A stretch of DNA of 63,708 bases from Actinobacillus sp. (GTDB taxonomy: Bacteria; Pseudomonadota; Gammaproteobacteria; Enterobacterales; Pasteurellaceae), in assembly GCA_020026055.1 (NCBI GenBank), contig JAHHRA010000010.1:1-63708 (forward strand), written 5' to 3'. Of the stretch, positions 27,913 through 38,100 are shown piece by piece. Within the stretch, counting starts at the first letter, position 1; each line of letters begins with the position of its first letter. The notes beneath the pieces are model-generated. The model was not told the origin of the DNA. It saw nothing but the letters and a program-made list of their open reading frames with translations, and searched no databases. The position numbers and the translations under genes are program-made.

Positions 27913-28671
27913 TTATTTATTACTTTGAATTCTAGCGACTATAGCAGTAACCAACCTACTTGGCATATACCGTGCAAAAAAAACAGTCGCTTTATTGAAG
28001 ATCCCAGGGATGACCAGTGATTTATTTGAGTTTAATAATATCTTTGCTACTGTCTGTGGTGTTTGTGTTTTGATTCGCTGAAAAAGTTTAGAATCTTCAA
28101 GTCGGCTAGCTTTTTCAAAATTAGTGGCAACAGGACCTGGGGCAAGAATTCGAACATTGATTGGATGATCTTTGAGTTCATAAGCTAATGCTTGACTAAA
28201 AGAAGTCACGAAAGCCTTAGTAGCATAATAAACGCTCATTTTAGGGCCAGGCATAAAACTAGCAATAGAAGAAACATTAATAATTTCACCTCGTTGTTGT
28301 GCTTGCATAGCGGGTAGAAATAATTTAGTTAATGCAATAAGACTAGCAATATTGAGTTGGATCATCGTCAATTCTGTAGTTAAATCAGTTTCACTAAAGT
28401 CTCCGAACAACCCCATTCCTGCATTATTAATTAAACGTTCGATAAAAATGCCTCGTTGTTCAGTGAAAGCAAAAACACGTTCAGCACTTCCCTGTTCACT
28501 TAAATCTATCGAAAAGATTTCACATTGTGGATACTTGCTTTGTAATGCTTGAAGTTTGTTTAAGTTACGAGCTACGAGTAACATTCTTGTTTGAGATGTC
28601 GCCAATGTTTCCACTAATGCTAAACCAATGCCTGACGTTGCTCCTGTAATTAAAGTGTATCCTGTTTGCAT
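27913..28671 (-). CDS. Short-chain dehydrogenase/reductase of unknown substrate
   Basis: This is a classical SDR oxidoreductase of 252 residues. The NAD(P)-binding TGATSGIG motif lies near residues 8-15, NNAG near 87-90, and the catalytic Ser-Tyr-Lys set appears as NVSSIAS and YYATKAF near 136-160. The C-terminus has a hydrophobic, basic stretch (FFARYMPSRLVTAIVARI) like that of YqjQ/DltE-type SDRs. The substrate cannot be read from the sequence. The gene is single, with the palindromic repeat downstream and yajL divergent upstream. Confidence 0.85.
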   Translation of the reverse strand: MQTGYTLITGATSGIGLALVETLATSQTRMLLVARNLNKLQALQSKYPQCEIFSIDLSEQGSAERVFAFTEQRGIFIERLINNAGMGLFGDFSETDLTTELTMIQLNIASLIALTKLFLPAMQAQQRGEIINVSSIASFMPGPKMSVYYATKAFVTSFSQALAYELKDHPINVRILAPGPVATNFEKASRLEDSKLFQRIKTQTPQTVAKILLNSNKSLVIPGIFNKATVFFARYMPSRLVTAIVARIQSNK

Positions 28672-28806
28672 TTTTATTTCCTTCTTTCAATTTAAATAAT
28701 AAAAGGAAATTATAAAAGTAAGATAAAATTGTTGCTAATTTATTATTGAAAATTATTAAATAATCGCCATAATCAATTCGCCACTTTATTAATACAGAGA
28801 GGAATT

Positions 28807-29358
28807 ATGAAAGCTTATGTGATTTTAGCAGATGGCTTTGAAGAGCTTGAAGCAGTAACTGTGATTGATATTCTACGCCGTGGTGGAGTAGATGTTTTAT
28901 TAATAGGCTTAACACAATTGCAAGTTGTTGGCACTCATCAATTGCAATTAAAAGCGGATTGTCTACTTAATGATGCGGATCCTAATCAAAGTGATGCGAT
29001 TATTTTACCTGGTGGTCTCCCAGGTGCAGACTATCTCGCTAAGAGTACTGAATTAAAAGTATTGCTACAAACTTTTAATAAACAAAACAAATTAATTGCG
29101 GCTATCTGTGCTGCACCTTGGGCATTAGCAACAGCTGGAGTATTAAAAGATCAATACTGTTGTTATCCAGGTTTTGAGCAAACTATCGCTCAAGCAGGGT
29201 ATCAACAAGATCAAAATGTTGTGGTTTGTGATAATATCATTACGTCAAAAGGTCCTGCAACGGCGATGGAATTTGGGTTAGCTATTTTGACTCATTTAAT
29301 GGGAAAAACAGTAGCAACACAAATTGAAAAACAATTACTTTTTTCTGCAAGTCAATAA
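28807..29358 (+). CDS. yajL: DJ-1/PfpI family protein YajL
   Basis: This is a 183-residue protein of the DJ-1/ThiJ superfamily. The nucleophile cysteine sits in AAICAAPWAL near residue 99 and the conserved Glu in DGFEELEAV near residue 14. Members act in protection or repair of proteins under oxidative or carbonyl stress; the exact reaction is debated. GAGAGGAA precedes the ATG. The length and the IxPGGLPGA loop agree best with YajL among the family. Confidence 0.85.
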   Translation: MKAYVILADGFEELEAVTVIDILRRGGVDVLLIGLTQLQVVGTHQLQLKADCLLNDADPNQSDAIILPGGLPGADYLAKSTELKVLLQTFNKQNKLIAAICAAPWALATAGVLKDQYCCYPGFEQTIAQAGYQQDQNVVVCDNIITSKGPATAMEFGLAILTHLMGKTVATQIEKQLLFSASQ

Positions 29359-29361
29359 GCT

Positions 29362-29391
29362 GAAAATACCATGAACAATCGTGGCATTTTC
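29362..29391. terminator. Hairpin between convergent yajL and mazG
   Basis: GAAAATACCATG and CGTGGCATTTTC pair over 12 positions with one mismatch around a 6-nt loop. T tracts are weak on both sides, but the position between convergent stops fits termination. Confidence 0.55.
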
Positions 29392-29393
29392 TG

Positions 29394-30200
29394 TTATTGA
29401 TCCTCTAGTTGTTTAGTCTCTTCTTTTTTAACTTCGTTCCATAATAGATCCATTTCACTCAAGCTCATTTGATTAAAAACCTTGTTTTGTTCTGTTAATT
29501 TCTGCTCTAATTTTCTAAATCTCATTTCAAATTTTTTGTTTGCTAAACGTAAAGTCTCTTCAGCTCTACAATCTAGATGACGAGCTAAATTCACAGTTGC
29601 AAATAGTAAATCTCCAACTTCTTCCTGAATTAACATTTGATTTTGTGGTACCTTAATAATTTCTTGTTTTACTTCGGTCAATTCTTCTTCAATTTTGTTT
29701 AAAACACTCTCAGTTTCCTGCCAATCAAACCCAACTTTAGCACAACGTTTTTGAATCTTTTCAGCTCGCATTAAAGCAGGAAATGCTTGCGGAATATTAT
29801 CTAAAATCGATTTATTGCCTTTATCTTGATGCTCTTTTGCTTTTATAGTATTCCAACTTGCTAAAGCTTCTTCTGCATTGTGTGCTTCGACTTCACTAAA
29901 TACATGAGGGTGACGGCGAATAATTTTTTTCGCTACTGCGTCCACCACTTCGTCAAAATCAAACAATCCTTTTTCTTTGGCAAGTTGAGTTAGAAAAATA
30001 ACTTGTAAAAGTAAATCGCCAAGTTCTTCTTTTAAATTTGCATTATCTTGCAGTTCAATCGCTTCAACTACTTCATAACTTTCTTCTAGTAAGTGTGGGA
30101 TCATACTATGAAAATTTTGTGTTAAATCCCATGGACATCCTTTATTAGGATCGCGTAAATGCGAAATAATTTGAATAAAATCTTGGATAGTGTGTTTCAT
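29394..30200 (-). CDS. mazG: Nucleoside triphosphate pyrophosphohydrolase MazG
   Basis: MazG hydrolyses nucleoside triphosphates to monophosphates and lowers ppGpp and non-canonical nucleotides. The 268-residue product has the two tandem MazG folds of the full-length family. The first holds LLEESYEVVEAIE and KEELGDLLLQV (about residues 33-68); the second holds a similar EEVGDLLFATVNLARH near residue 190. AGGAAAT precedes the ATG. Confidence 0.93.
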   Translation of the reverse strand: MKHTIQDFIQIISHLRDPNKGCPWDLTQNFHSMIPHLLEESYEVVEAIELQDNANLKEELGDLLLQVIFLTQLAKEKGLFDFDEVVDAVAKKIIRRHPHVFSEVEAHNAEEALASWNTIKAKEHQDKGNKSILDNIPQAFPALMRAEKIQKRCAKVGFDWQETESVLNKIEEELTEVKQEIIKVPQNQMLIQEEVGDLLFATVNLARHLDCRAEETLRLANKKFEMRFRKLEQKLTEQNKVFNQMSLSEMDLLWNEVKKEETKQLEDQ

Positions 30201-30293
30201 TTAATTTCCTATTTTTTAGATAACTTACTTAATATTATAAAATAATTTGTCAAAAATTTAGTCTTTATAACTGTTTTTTGTACTCTAGTTTGA

Positions 30294-30299
30294 TATAAT
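30294..30299 (+). promoter_or_regulatory. Extended -10 promoter element of uspA
   Basis: TATAAT preceded by TGA forms an extended -10 box, 39 bp before the uspA start. No good -35 is visible, which is normal for extended -10 promoters. Confidence 0.5.
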
Positions 30300-30338
30300 T
30301 TAGCTAAATCAACTTAACTAATAGCAAGGAGATTAAAT

Positions 30339-30761
30339 ATGTACCAACATATTCTTGTAGCAGTGGATCTTTCTGAAGATAGTGAAGTTCTTGTAAAAAA
30401 AGCAGCATCCATTGCAAAATTGCACGGAGCTAAACTTTCTATTATCCACGTAGACGTAAATTTCTCAGATCTATACACTGGGTTAATTGATGTTAATATG
30501 GCGTCTATGCAAGAACGTATAACTGATGAAAGTCATCAAGCTTTATTACAATTATCGAAAACTATTGATTATCCTGTCGCAGAAGAGTTGAGTGGAAATG
30601 GTGATTTAGTGCAAGCTTTAGAAGATGCTGTTGAAAAATATCATATTGACTTACTTGTGACGGGTCATCATCAAGATTTTTGGAGCAAGCTAATGTCTTC
30701 AACTCGCCAAGTGATGAATAGTGTTAAGGTTGATATGTTAGTTGTTCCACTTGATGATTAA
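30339..30761 (+). CDS. uspA: Universal stress protein A
   Basis: This small cytoplasmic protein accumulates on growth arrest and stress. The 140-residue product begins YQHILVAVDLSEDSEVL, typical of the UspA subfamily, and ends with the TGHHQDFWSKLMSSTRQVM region, which replaces the ATP-binding Gly loop of other subfamilies. AAGGAG precedes the ATG. It is a single gene between an extended -10 promoter and a bidirectional terminator shared with fur. Confidence 0.93.
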   Translation: MYQHILVAVDLSEDSEVLVKKAASIAKLHGAKLSIIHVDVNFSDLYTGLIDVNMASMQERITDESHQALLQLSKTIDYPVAEELSGNGDLVQALEDAVEKYHIDLLVTGHHQDFWSKLMSSTRQVMNSVKVDMLVVPLDD

Positions 30762-30780
30762 CAATTTAGAAACAGTATAA

Positions 30781-30810
30781 AAAATGCGGTTTATCTTTAA
30801 ACCGCATTTT
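30781..30810. terminator. Bidirectional terminator between uspA and fur
   Basis: AAAATGCGGTTTA and TAAACCGCATTTT form a perfect 13-bp stem with a 4-nt loop and T tracts on either side. The stem contains AAATGCGGT, one base from the Haemophilus uptake core AAGTGCGGT. Such cores often occur in Pasteurellaceae terminators. Confidence 0.85.
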
Positions 30811-30811
30811 T

Positions 30812-31270
30812 TTATCTTTTTTTACTCTGTTCTTGTTGAATTTTACACGCTTCTTTATCTTTACACTTTCCATATAAATAGAGACTATGATTTTCAAGCA
30901 AAATACCACATTCTTCACTAATTTGACGCTGACGTTGTTCGATAATTTCATCTTTAAATTCAAAGACTCGCCCACAGTCGACACAAATGATGTGATCATG
31001 ATGTTCTTTAAGGTTGATTTCAAAAACTGACTTATTGCCTTCAAAATTATGTCGCACTAGAATGTTCGCTTCATTGAATTGATTTAGAACTCGATAAACT
31101 GTCGCTAAACCAATCTCTTCTCCTTCTTCTACTAGAAAACGATAAATATCTTCTGCAGTAAAATGTTGCATATCTACATGATTTCGTTGCATCAGATCTA
31201 AAATTGTTAAGCGCGGTTCCGTAATCTTAAGCCCTGCTTTTTTTAATCTTTGAATATTTTCCTCAGACAT
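30812..31270 (-). CDS. fur: Ferric uptake regulator Fur
   Basis: Fur represses iron-uptake genes when loaded with Fe2+. The 152-residue product has the N-terminal winged helix (KKAGLKITEPRLTILDLMQ, residues 10-28), the regulatory motif KEHHDHIICVDCG near residue 86 and the structural zinc cysteines CVDC and CKDKEAC. I chose the ATG at 31270 because GAGGAA stands just upstream; an earlier in-frame ATG at 31288 overlaps that site. The order ybfE-fldA-fur is the same as in E. coli, and the Fur-like box before ybfE suggests autoregulation of the cluster. Confidence 0.96.
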   Translation of the reverse strand: MSEENIQRLKKAGLKITEPRLTILDLMQRNHVDMQHFTAEDIYRFLVEEGEEIGLATVYRVLNQFNEANILVRHNFEGNKSVFEINLKEHHDHIICVDCGRVFEFKDEIIEQRQRQISEECGILLENHSLYLYGKCKDKEACKIQQEQSKKR

Positions 31271-31317
31271 AACGTGTTTCCTCATCATAATAGTTCATCA
31301 TTATCCAGTTAACTTAT

Positions 31318-31842
31318 TTAACTCAATTCTGCTAAACACATTTCATCTTGAAGTTGTTTGCACCAAGCCTGTACACGTTTATCAGTGAGTTCCGGTTGAC
31401 GGTCTTCATCAATACATAACCCCACAAAAGTATTTTCATCAAGACAAGCTTGAGAAGATTCAAAATTATATCCTTCAGTTGACCAATTACCTACAATAAT
31501 TGCCCCTCTAGCCTCAACAATATCACGAATCTTACCCATTGCATCACAAAAGTATTCGGCATAATCTTCTTGATCACCACATCCAAAAATTGCTACTAAT
31601 TTATCAGCAAAATCAATTTCTCCTAACGTCGGAAAAAAATCATCCCAGTCACATTGAGCTTCTCCATAATACCAAGTAGGAATACCTAAAATAAGGAAAT
31701 CGTATTTTTCAATATCTTTTTTACTTGATTTTGCGATATCAAAAACATCAACAACATCTTTTCCTAAGTTTTTTTGAATCATTTTCGCAATATTTTCAGT
31801 ATTACCTGTATCGCTTCCGTAAAATAAACCAATATGTGCCAT
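31318..31842 (-). CDS. fldA: Flavodoxin FldA
   Basis: FldA is an FMN electron carrier that replaces ferredoxin, for example in activating pyruvate formate-lyase and radical-SAM enzymes. The 174-residue long-chain flavodoxin has the phosphate loop YGSDTGNTENIAK near residues 9-21 and the isoalloxazine loops IPTWYYGEAQCDWDDFF and GCGDQEDYAEYF. Its ATG overlaps the ybfE stop by 1 nt (TAATG), so the two are translationally coupled. fur follows 47 bp downstream. Confidence 0.96.
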   Translation of the reverse strand: MAHIGLFYGSDTGNTENIAKMIQKNLGKDVVDVFDIAKSSKKDIEKYDFLILGIPTWYYGEAQCDWDDFFPTLGEIDFADKLVAIFGCGDQEDYAEYFCDAMGKIRDIVEARGAIIVGNWSTEGYNFESSQACLDENTFVGLCIDEDRQPELTDKRVQAWCKQLQDEMCLAELS

Positions 31843-32126
31843 TATTTGTTTCCTTGAAGTACAAAATAGTTTTGTAAAATTTTTTCTATCATTTTTGAAC
31901 GACTCATTGCTCGTTCAGACGCTAATTCTTCGAGCTGTTTGACCAAATCTTTATGCAACTTTAACTCTACGCGACGTAATCCGCTAAATTTATCTCGTTT
32001 CAGTTGGTTACGTTTATTGATCTTGAGCTGTTGTTCACGACTTAATGGATTTGTCCGAGGGCGTCCAATTTTTGAACTCGCAGTGAACAGATCTAAAGTT
32101 ATGCAATCTGCATCTTGTTTTGCCAT
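31842..32126 (-). CDS. ybfE: YbfE family small DNA-binding-like protein
   Basis: This 94-residue protein matches the YbfE family (LexA-regulated in E. coli, function unknown). The first half has GRPRTNPLSREQQLKINKR, a basic AT-hook-like start. The second half is a ribbon-helix-helix-like segment (VELKLHKDLVKQLEELASER), consistent with DNA binding. It overlaps fldA by 1 nt. In E. coli the same gene stands in the same place. I see no clear LexA box; a Fur-like box is upstream instead. Confidence 0.82.
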   Translation of the reverse strand: MAKQDADCITLDLFTASSKIGRPRTNPLSREQQLKINKRNQLKRDKFSGLRRVELKLHKDLVKQLEELASERAMSRSKMIEKILQNYFVLQGNK

Positions 32127-32156
32127 GTAAAATCACTGATTTTTTATGTAGTTTCA

Positions 32157-32178
32157 ATTCTAATTGAGAATGATAAGC
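32157..32178. promoter_or_regulatory. Putative Fur box upstream of ybfE-fldA-fur
   Basis: The stretch contains GAGAATGATAAGC, which agrees with the Fur box part GATAATGATAATC at 11 of 13 positions. It lies about 35 bp upstream of the ybfE start, in the likely promoter of the operon that ends with fur. Confidence 0.5.
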
Positions 32179-32248
32179 TACAAGCATAAAATTTGGGGCA
32201 GTATAACACGCCTCGCTCACGAATAAAACTTTGTTTATTTGTTCAAAA

Positions 32249-33040
32249 TCAATTTTTATGTACTGTTAAAAATTGCGCAATTGCACGAATAACAGATGGA
32301 GTCTTTTCGACATGAACCCAATGCCCTCCTCCCTGCACAATAAAAGCTTTTGCTTGGGGAAATTGACGTAAAATTATTTTTTGATATTGCGGTAAAATAT
32401 AGTCAGATTCACTACCTTTAATAAATAATGTTGGTTTAGAAAAAAAAATTTCTTGCCAATCCATAATGGCTAAATACTTATTTTCTAGTACATCTACATT
32501 AAAACGGAATCGTTGTGGTGATCGGGGTTCAAAAGATTTCAACATAAACTTTTGTACTGCTTCATTTTGTATAAAATTTGCCAGAAGCTGTTTTGCTTCT
32601 TGGCGATTATCTAATTTTGCTTGCGCAACTGCTTTTAATCCTTTGAATATAATACGATGACCATGTTCACCATAATTTACTGGTGCAATATCGATAATTA
32701 CTAATTTCAACACTAAATCAGGGCGTTTTCCTGCTACCATCATCGCTGTCTTTCCCCCCATAGAATGCCCAATTAAAATGCTATTTTTTATTTTTAAATG
32801 ATCAAGCAATTCGATTACATCGTTGCTTAAACATGTGTAATCCATTTCAACACTGTGAAAACTCTTTCCATGGTTACGTAAATCAATGCGTAGAATAGAA
32901 TATTGATCTGAAAAAGCACGAGCAATAACACCTAAGTTATCAAGATCACCAAATAATCCGTGAATAAAAACTAAAACAGGCAAACTTGGATCTTTTTGAT
33001 CATTGGAAAATTCAAAATTAAGTAAAGTTTTTTCAATCAT
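32249..33040 (-). CDS. ybfF: Alpha/beta-hydrolase esterase YbfF
   Basis: This is a 263-residue alpha/beta-hydrolase. The oxyanion HGLFGD lies near residues 27-32, the nucleophile elbow GHSMGG near 93-98 and the catalytic His in GGGHWVHVEKT near 241. YbfF of E. coli hydrolyses short to medium acyl esters, including acyl-CoA, in vitro; the in vivo substrate is unclear. It lies between ybfE and the divergent seqA, as in E. coli. Confidence 0.9.
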   Translation of the reverse strand: MIEKTLLNFEFSNDQKDPSLPVLVFIHGLFGDLDNLGVIARAFSDQYSILRIDLRNHGKSFHSVEMDYTCLSNDVIELLDHLKIKNSILIGHSMGGKTAMMVAGKRPDLVLKLVIIDIAPVNYGEHGHRIIFKGLKAVAQAKLDNRQEAKQLLANFIQNEAVQKFMLKSFEPRSPQRFRFNVDVLENKYLAIMDWQEIFFSKPTLFIKGSESDYILPQYQKIILRQFPQAKAFIVQGGGHWVHVEKTPSVIRAIAQFLTVHKN

Positions 33041-33122
33041 TATTTTTGCATAGAGTATTTATAAATAAGCCGTTATAATGTAAAAAATTTTGAATGAGAT
33101 CAACTCACAAGGATGAATAACA

Positions 33123-33704
33123 ATGAAAATAGTAAAGCTTGACGACGATCTTTATCAATACATTGCTAGTCAAACAACAGCAATTGGTGAAGAAAGTCCG
33201 TCCGACATTTTGCGTCGGCTATTAAATTTTCCACAATGTACAATAGATCCAAACACTGATCGTATTGGTGAAAATATTTCTATTTTCGACGCCCTTAATG
33301 AACCTTTTACTCTTGACAAAATTAAAATCAAAAAGCAACCACTTAAATCGGTACAACAACTCACTCAGAAAATTGAATTGCTCCTAAAAACGGATACTTT
33401 TTTACAGGAAACGAAAGGCGTTAACCGTTTTCTACGTATCTTAAGTGTACTGTATCGTACTAATCCAGAAAGTTTTGCTAATGCAGTTGAACCATTACAA
33501 GGGCATACACGCCTTTATTTCGCACGTGATGAAGCGACCTTACTTAGTTACGGCACTCATACTAAACCTAAGCAGATTCCAGAAAGTCCATTTTGGGTTA
33601 TTACTAATACGAATAGCCAGCGTAAAATGCTGATGCTTGAAAGAACAATGCTTGAGATGCAGTTACCCCAAACGCTCGTCGAAAAAGTCCGCCAATTTTT
33701 CTAA
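33123..33704 (+). CDS. seqA: Negative modulator of replication initiation SeqA
   Basis: SeqA binds hemimethylated GATC sites, sequesters oriC after initiation and organises new DNA. The 193-residue product has the N-terminal oligomerisation motif MKIVKLDDDLYQYIAS and the C-terminal DNA-binding domain (VNRFLRILSVLYRTNPESFANA and RTRLYFA-like TRLYFARDEATLLS). The presence of seqA, together with MutL lacking an endonuclease motif, implies a Dam methylase in this organism. menE follows after 18 nt. Confidence 0.96.
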   Translation: MKIVKLDDDLYQYIASQTTAIGEESPSDILRRLLNFPQCTIDPNTDRIGENISIFDALNEPFTLDKIKIKKQPLKSVQQLTQKIELLLKTDTFLQETKGVNRFLRILSVLYRTNPESFANAVEPLQGHTRLYFARDEATLLSYGTHTKPKQIPESPFWVITNTNSQRKMLMLERTMLEMQLPQTLVEKVRQFF

Positions 33705-33722
33705 TTTTTTCGAGAAAAATAA

Positions 33723-35174
33723 ATGTATTTCCTCTGGCAAACTCTCGCAAATAACGAGACTACACGTGATAACGTTGCTTTACGCGATTCGAAAGGCAAT
33801 CTTTTTTCTTGGAAAGAAATCAATCTATTCATTCATTTCTTTGCTGAACAATTAAAAAAACAAGGCGTTAGTGCAGGAGAAAATATTGCTTTCTGTGGAA
33901 AAAATAGTGAAGAACTTGTTTTCTTCTATCTTGCAGGAATCCAAATTGGTGCAAGTGTTTTAGGAATTAATCCTGCTTTTTCAGCATCAAAATGTACAGA
34001 GATTTTCAAATACAATCGTATCAAATTTTATTATCTTGACCAAAATGCAGCTCATTTACGTGCTGAAATTCGTAAAAATTTTCCTGAAAATCAAGGCGTA
34101 GAATTGGCTTTGCCACATTACTTTGAGGTAGATCTCAGTGAATGTATACTTGAGATGATCGCATTCGAAGAACGAGACTATCAAACTCGCCCCGCAACAA
34201 TGACGCTCACGTCAGGCTCTACTGGCTGTCCCAAAGCAGTCGTGCATTCGCTTATGGCTCATTTAGAAAATGCCTCTGGAGTATGTGAACTAATACAATT
34301 TCAATCTACTAGCAGTTACTTATTATCTCTTCCACTCTATCATGTATCGGGGCAAGCTATTATTTGGCGGTGGTTACAACGTGGTGCTTGTTTACACTTT
34401 GTGCAAAATGATTTCTATACTAGTTTAAGTCAAGCTACACATGCTTCACTCGTTCCCACACAAGCACAGCGTTTTTTACAATATCTTGCTACACAATCAA
34501 ATCAAACTTATGCGACTCAACATATTCTTTTAGGTGGTGCAAATATCCCCGTTTCGCTAACACAAAAATTAGCGAAAGCAAATATTCAAACTTATTGTGG
34601 ATATGGCATGACTGAAATGGCATCTACTATTTTTGCTAAAAAAGCAGACACAAGTTCAGGCGTTGGACAACCTTTGCCAAAGCGTTCTTTTAAATTAGTA
34701 AATCAAGAAATTTATTTAAAAGGTGCAGGACTTGCATTAGGATATTGGCAAGAAGATCACATAAAACCTTTAACTGATGAAGAAGGTTTTTTTGCAACTA
34801 AAGATAAAGCTATTTGGAAAAATGACGAGCTCTTCATTATTGGTCGAATTGATAATCAATTTATTTCAGGTGGTGAAAATATCCAACCTGAAGAAATTGA
34901 AGCTATCTTAAAAGAGCATCCACTTGTCAAACAGGTTTTTATCTTACCAGTGAAAGATCAAGAGTTTGGTCATCGTCCTGTTGCAATGATAGAACTCACT
35001 ACAACATTTTGTGAAGAAAATCTTGCCGTGATCCGTGCTTGGTTACAACCTCGGCTTGAAAAATTTAAACATCCCATTGCTTACTATGCGTTGGAAAATA
35101 ACATTTTTCAAACTCAAGGCAATATCAAAATCTCACGCCATTTGTTACAAAAAAAATTAGAAAACTTAATTTAG
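33723..35174 (+). CDS. menE: O-succinylbenzoate-CoA ligase MenE
   Basis: MenE activates o-succinylbenzoate with CoA in menaquinone synthesis. The 483-residue product belongs to the ANL (AMP-forming) superfamily. The P-loop TLTSGSTGCPKAVVHS lies near residue 160, YGMTEMAST near 296 and the hinge/C-terminal GRIDNQFISGGENIQPEEIE near 379. The other men genes are not in the window. H. influenzae has menE beside seqA too, which supports the assignment. Confidence 0.9.
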   Translation: MYFLWQTLANNETTRDNVALRDSKGNLFSWKEINLFIHFFAEQLKKQGVSAGENIAFCGKNSEELVFFYLAGIQIGASVLGINPAFSASKCTEIFKYNRIKFYYLDQNAAHLRAEIRKNFPENQGVELALPHYFEVDLSECILEMIAFEERDYQTRPATMTLTSGSTGCPKAVVHSLMAHLENASGVCELIQFQSTSSYLLSLPLYHVSGQAIIWRWLQRGACLHFVQNDFYTSLSQATHASLVPTQAQRFLQYLATQSNQTYATQHILLGGANIPVSLTQKLAKANIQTYCGYGMTEMASTIFAKKADTSSGVGQPLPKRSFKLVNQEIYLKGAGLALGYWQEDHIKPLTDEEGFFATKDKAIWKNDELFIIGRIDNQFISGGENIQPEEIEAILKEHPLVKQVFILPVKDQEFGHRPVAMIELTTTFCEENLAVIRAWLQPRLEKFKHPIAYYALENNIFQTQGNIKISRHLLQKKLENLI

Positions 35175-35182
35175 GTGATTCT

Positions 35183-38100
35183 ATGAAACGTCATTTTTTT
35201 TTAACAGTTCTCTTTTCTTTCGCTCTATTTTTTATTCCTTTGAGTGTAACTGCTTCTGTTTTACCGACAAAAACAGAACTTGAACTCCAATTACAAGAAA
35301 TGAAAAAATCAGGCGAACCATCCAAAGGAGATATCGCAAATTTAACTACATCTATCCAACTTCTTACTCAAATTACTGCTCAACAAAATGACAATGAAGC
35401 ATTAAATAACCTTATCAGCAATGCACCTAAAACACTTACGCATATTCGAGAAAATATCAATCATCTAAAAAACTCAAAGATAGATATTGCAAATTATTCA
35501 AATTTCACTTTAGAGCAACTTCAAACGCAATTTAACGAAATCCAAACGCAATTGCAAAATATTCAAAATGAGTTAGTTCAACTTAATTCACGACTTGTAA
35601 ATCAACGTGTGGCACCTGAAAAATCTCAAGATTCATTAAGCAAAAATCTTGTTAAATCACAAGCAATTGAGAAAATCCTTTTCAATAAGACAAGTTCAAA
35701 TACTGAAAAGACAAAACTACAATTGCAACTTGCACTTATTAAACTACAGAATAATTATAATCATGTATTACTTCAAGGTGATAGTAGTCTGCTTTCGCTC
35801 TATTCATTACAACTTGAAGAAAAAAATATTATTCAACGACAACTACAGTTTAAACAAAGCACACTACAAAGTTTGATTAATAAAAAGAAACTTGAACAAA
35901 CTCAACAACAAGCAGAACAATTAAAACAAACACAACAAAATGACAAAAGCCTTTCAACGCTCATTTTAAAACAACAATCACTGAATTTGACGTTAAGTCA
36001 AGAATTAATAAAACAAACAACAAATTTGAATAATCTTACTCAAGATAATTTACGTATTACTGCTGTTTTAAACAACCTAAAACAAACTGAACGCAATATT
36101 AACGAACAAATCAGTGCATTACAAGGTACACTTGTATTATCTCGAGTCATCAATAAGCAGAAACAACTTTTGCCAGAAGAAACATTAATTAATGGATTAT
36201 CAAAAAAAATTACTTCATTACGTATTAAGATCTTTGATTTAACCGAGGCTCGTGACAATTTATATGATATCAATACTTTTATTGATAAATTAGTAACTGA
36301 CAAACCTATTACTGATGAGGAACGTACACAACTTATTCCAATTCTACAAGAACGTTATCGTTTGCTTTCTAATGAAATAGAGTTGCTTAATAATCAACTT
36401 AATCTCGCTATAAATATTGAACTTAACCAGAAGCAAGTCATTTCTATTAGTGATGCTTTACAAAAAAAATTGCAACTACAAAGTTTTTGGGTAAAAAGTA
36501 ATCCATCTATGAATATGTCTTGGTTTGCAAATTTTATTCCAAAATTACAAATTGAATTACATAATATTAAAGATACTTTTAATTTTTCTGTTTGGTCCTT
36601 TTATATTGTTCCTGCCATTCTTATTTGTTTAGTTTTATTGCTTATAGGTAGTCTTGTTCATTGGCAAAGAAAAACGATAGAATCACGCTTACAACATATT
36701 AATAACTGTGTTAATACATTAAAAAAAGATCGCCAACGTCTAACGCCTGAGGCTATCTTATGGAATTCAATCCTATCTTTACCTACAGCGGTTTTTTCAC
36801 TCACTATTTTGATTATTATTACGACTTTTTGTTTTTCTAATCCTTTCTACGCTTGGGCTTGGGCAACTAAAATGTGTCTTTATTGGTTATTCTTTGCCAC
36901 CACTTTACGCATTTTAGCACCATCTCCTTATAGTGTTGGCTGTCGTCACTTTGGTTTACAAAAAAATAATTTAGAAACATTTACTCATTTTCTAAAAAGT
37001 TTCATTATTGTAAGTTATCTTTGGTTAAATGCTTCAATTTTTACATATTTGGACGGTGGTGTTAATAATGACGTAATAGGTCAATTAACGACTATTATTA
37101 TTCTCATTTTTACACTCGTCTACTGTTCTCCTAAAATAAGTAAAGTAATTCACCTTTACAAATCTGCTACTTATTACACTGAAGGAGGAATTAAATTTCT
37201 ATTTCAAATAATTACTATTATTTCCTACCTTGCACCAATAGGATTAATCATTTTAATCGTATTAGGCTATTATTACACTGCTTTAACTCTCATGTATCAC
37301 TTAATTATATCTTACTTTGTATTAGGTTCTTGGGGAATTTTAAAAGATATTACTTATCGAGCGATGTTAGTTTTCTCTCGCCATCTTTCTTACCAACGTT
37401 TAATGGAAAAACAGCAACATAAAAATGAAATAGATGATAGTTTAACAACAGATGATGAAAGTTTTGTTCAAACTAAAATGATGGAGGATGAAGTTCTTGC
37501 AGTGTCTAAGATTAAAGATCAAGTCTTGAGAGTAGTGAATATTGGTCTTTTCCTTGCTTTGTTGGGATTACTTTACTGGGTATGGTCAGATCTAGTAACT
37601 GTTGCTTATTATCTAGAAAGTATTAATCTATGGCAGCATACTGCGATAACGACAACAGGTTCTGAGCTTCAATATATAACACTCTTAAATCTTCTTGTTG
37701 CTATTATTATTCTGCTCACTACCTATGCACTTATTCGAAATTTACCCGGTGTTTTGGAAGTTATACTCTTTAGCCACATCAAATTTTCTCAAGGTACTCC
37801 GTATACTATCACCACTTTATCTACTTACTTTATTTTTGCCATAGGTGCAACGTTAGCTTTTGGTACTTTAGGACTTTCTTGGTCAAAATTACAATGGTTA
37901 TTTGCTGCTCTTTCTGTCGGATTAGGGTTTGGTTTACAAGAAATCTTTGCTAACTTTGTATCAGGACTCATCATCTTGTTCGAACGCCCTGTCCGCGTTG
38001 GAGACGTAATTACTATTGATAATTTTTCTGGAACAGTATCACGTATTCGTATTCGCTCAACTACTCTCGTAGACTTTGACCGTAAAGAAATCATCGTTCC

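Noticed and set aside
33680..33711. Weak inverted repeat (CGAAAAA...TTTTTCG) at the seqA end as a terminator
   Set aside because: Seven A/T-rich pairs with a long loop, and menE starts 18 nt after seqA, so co-transcription is more likely.
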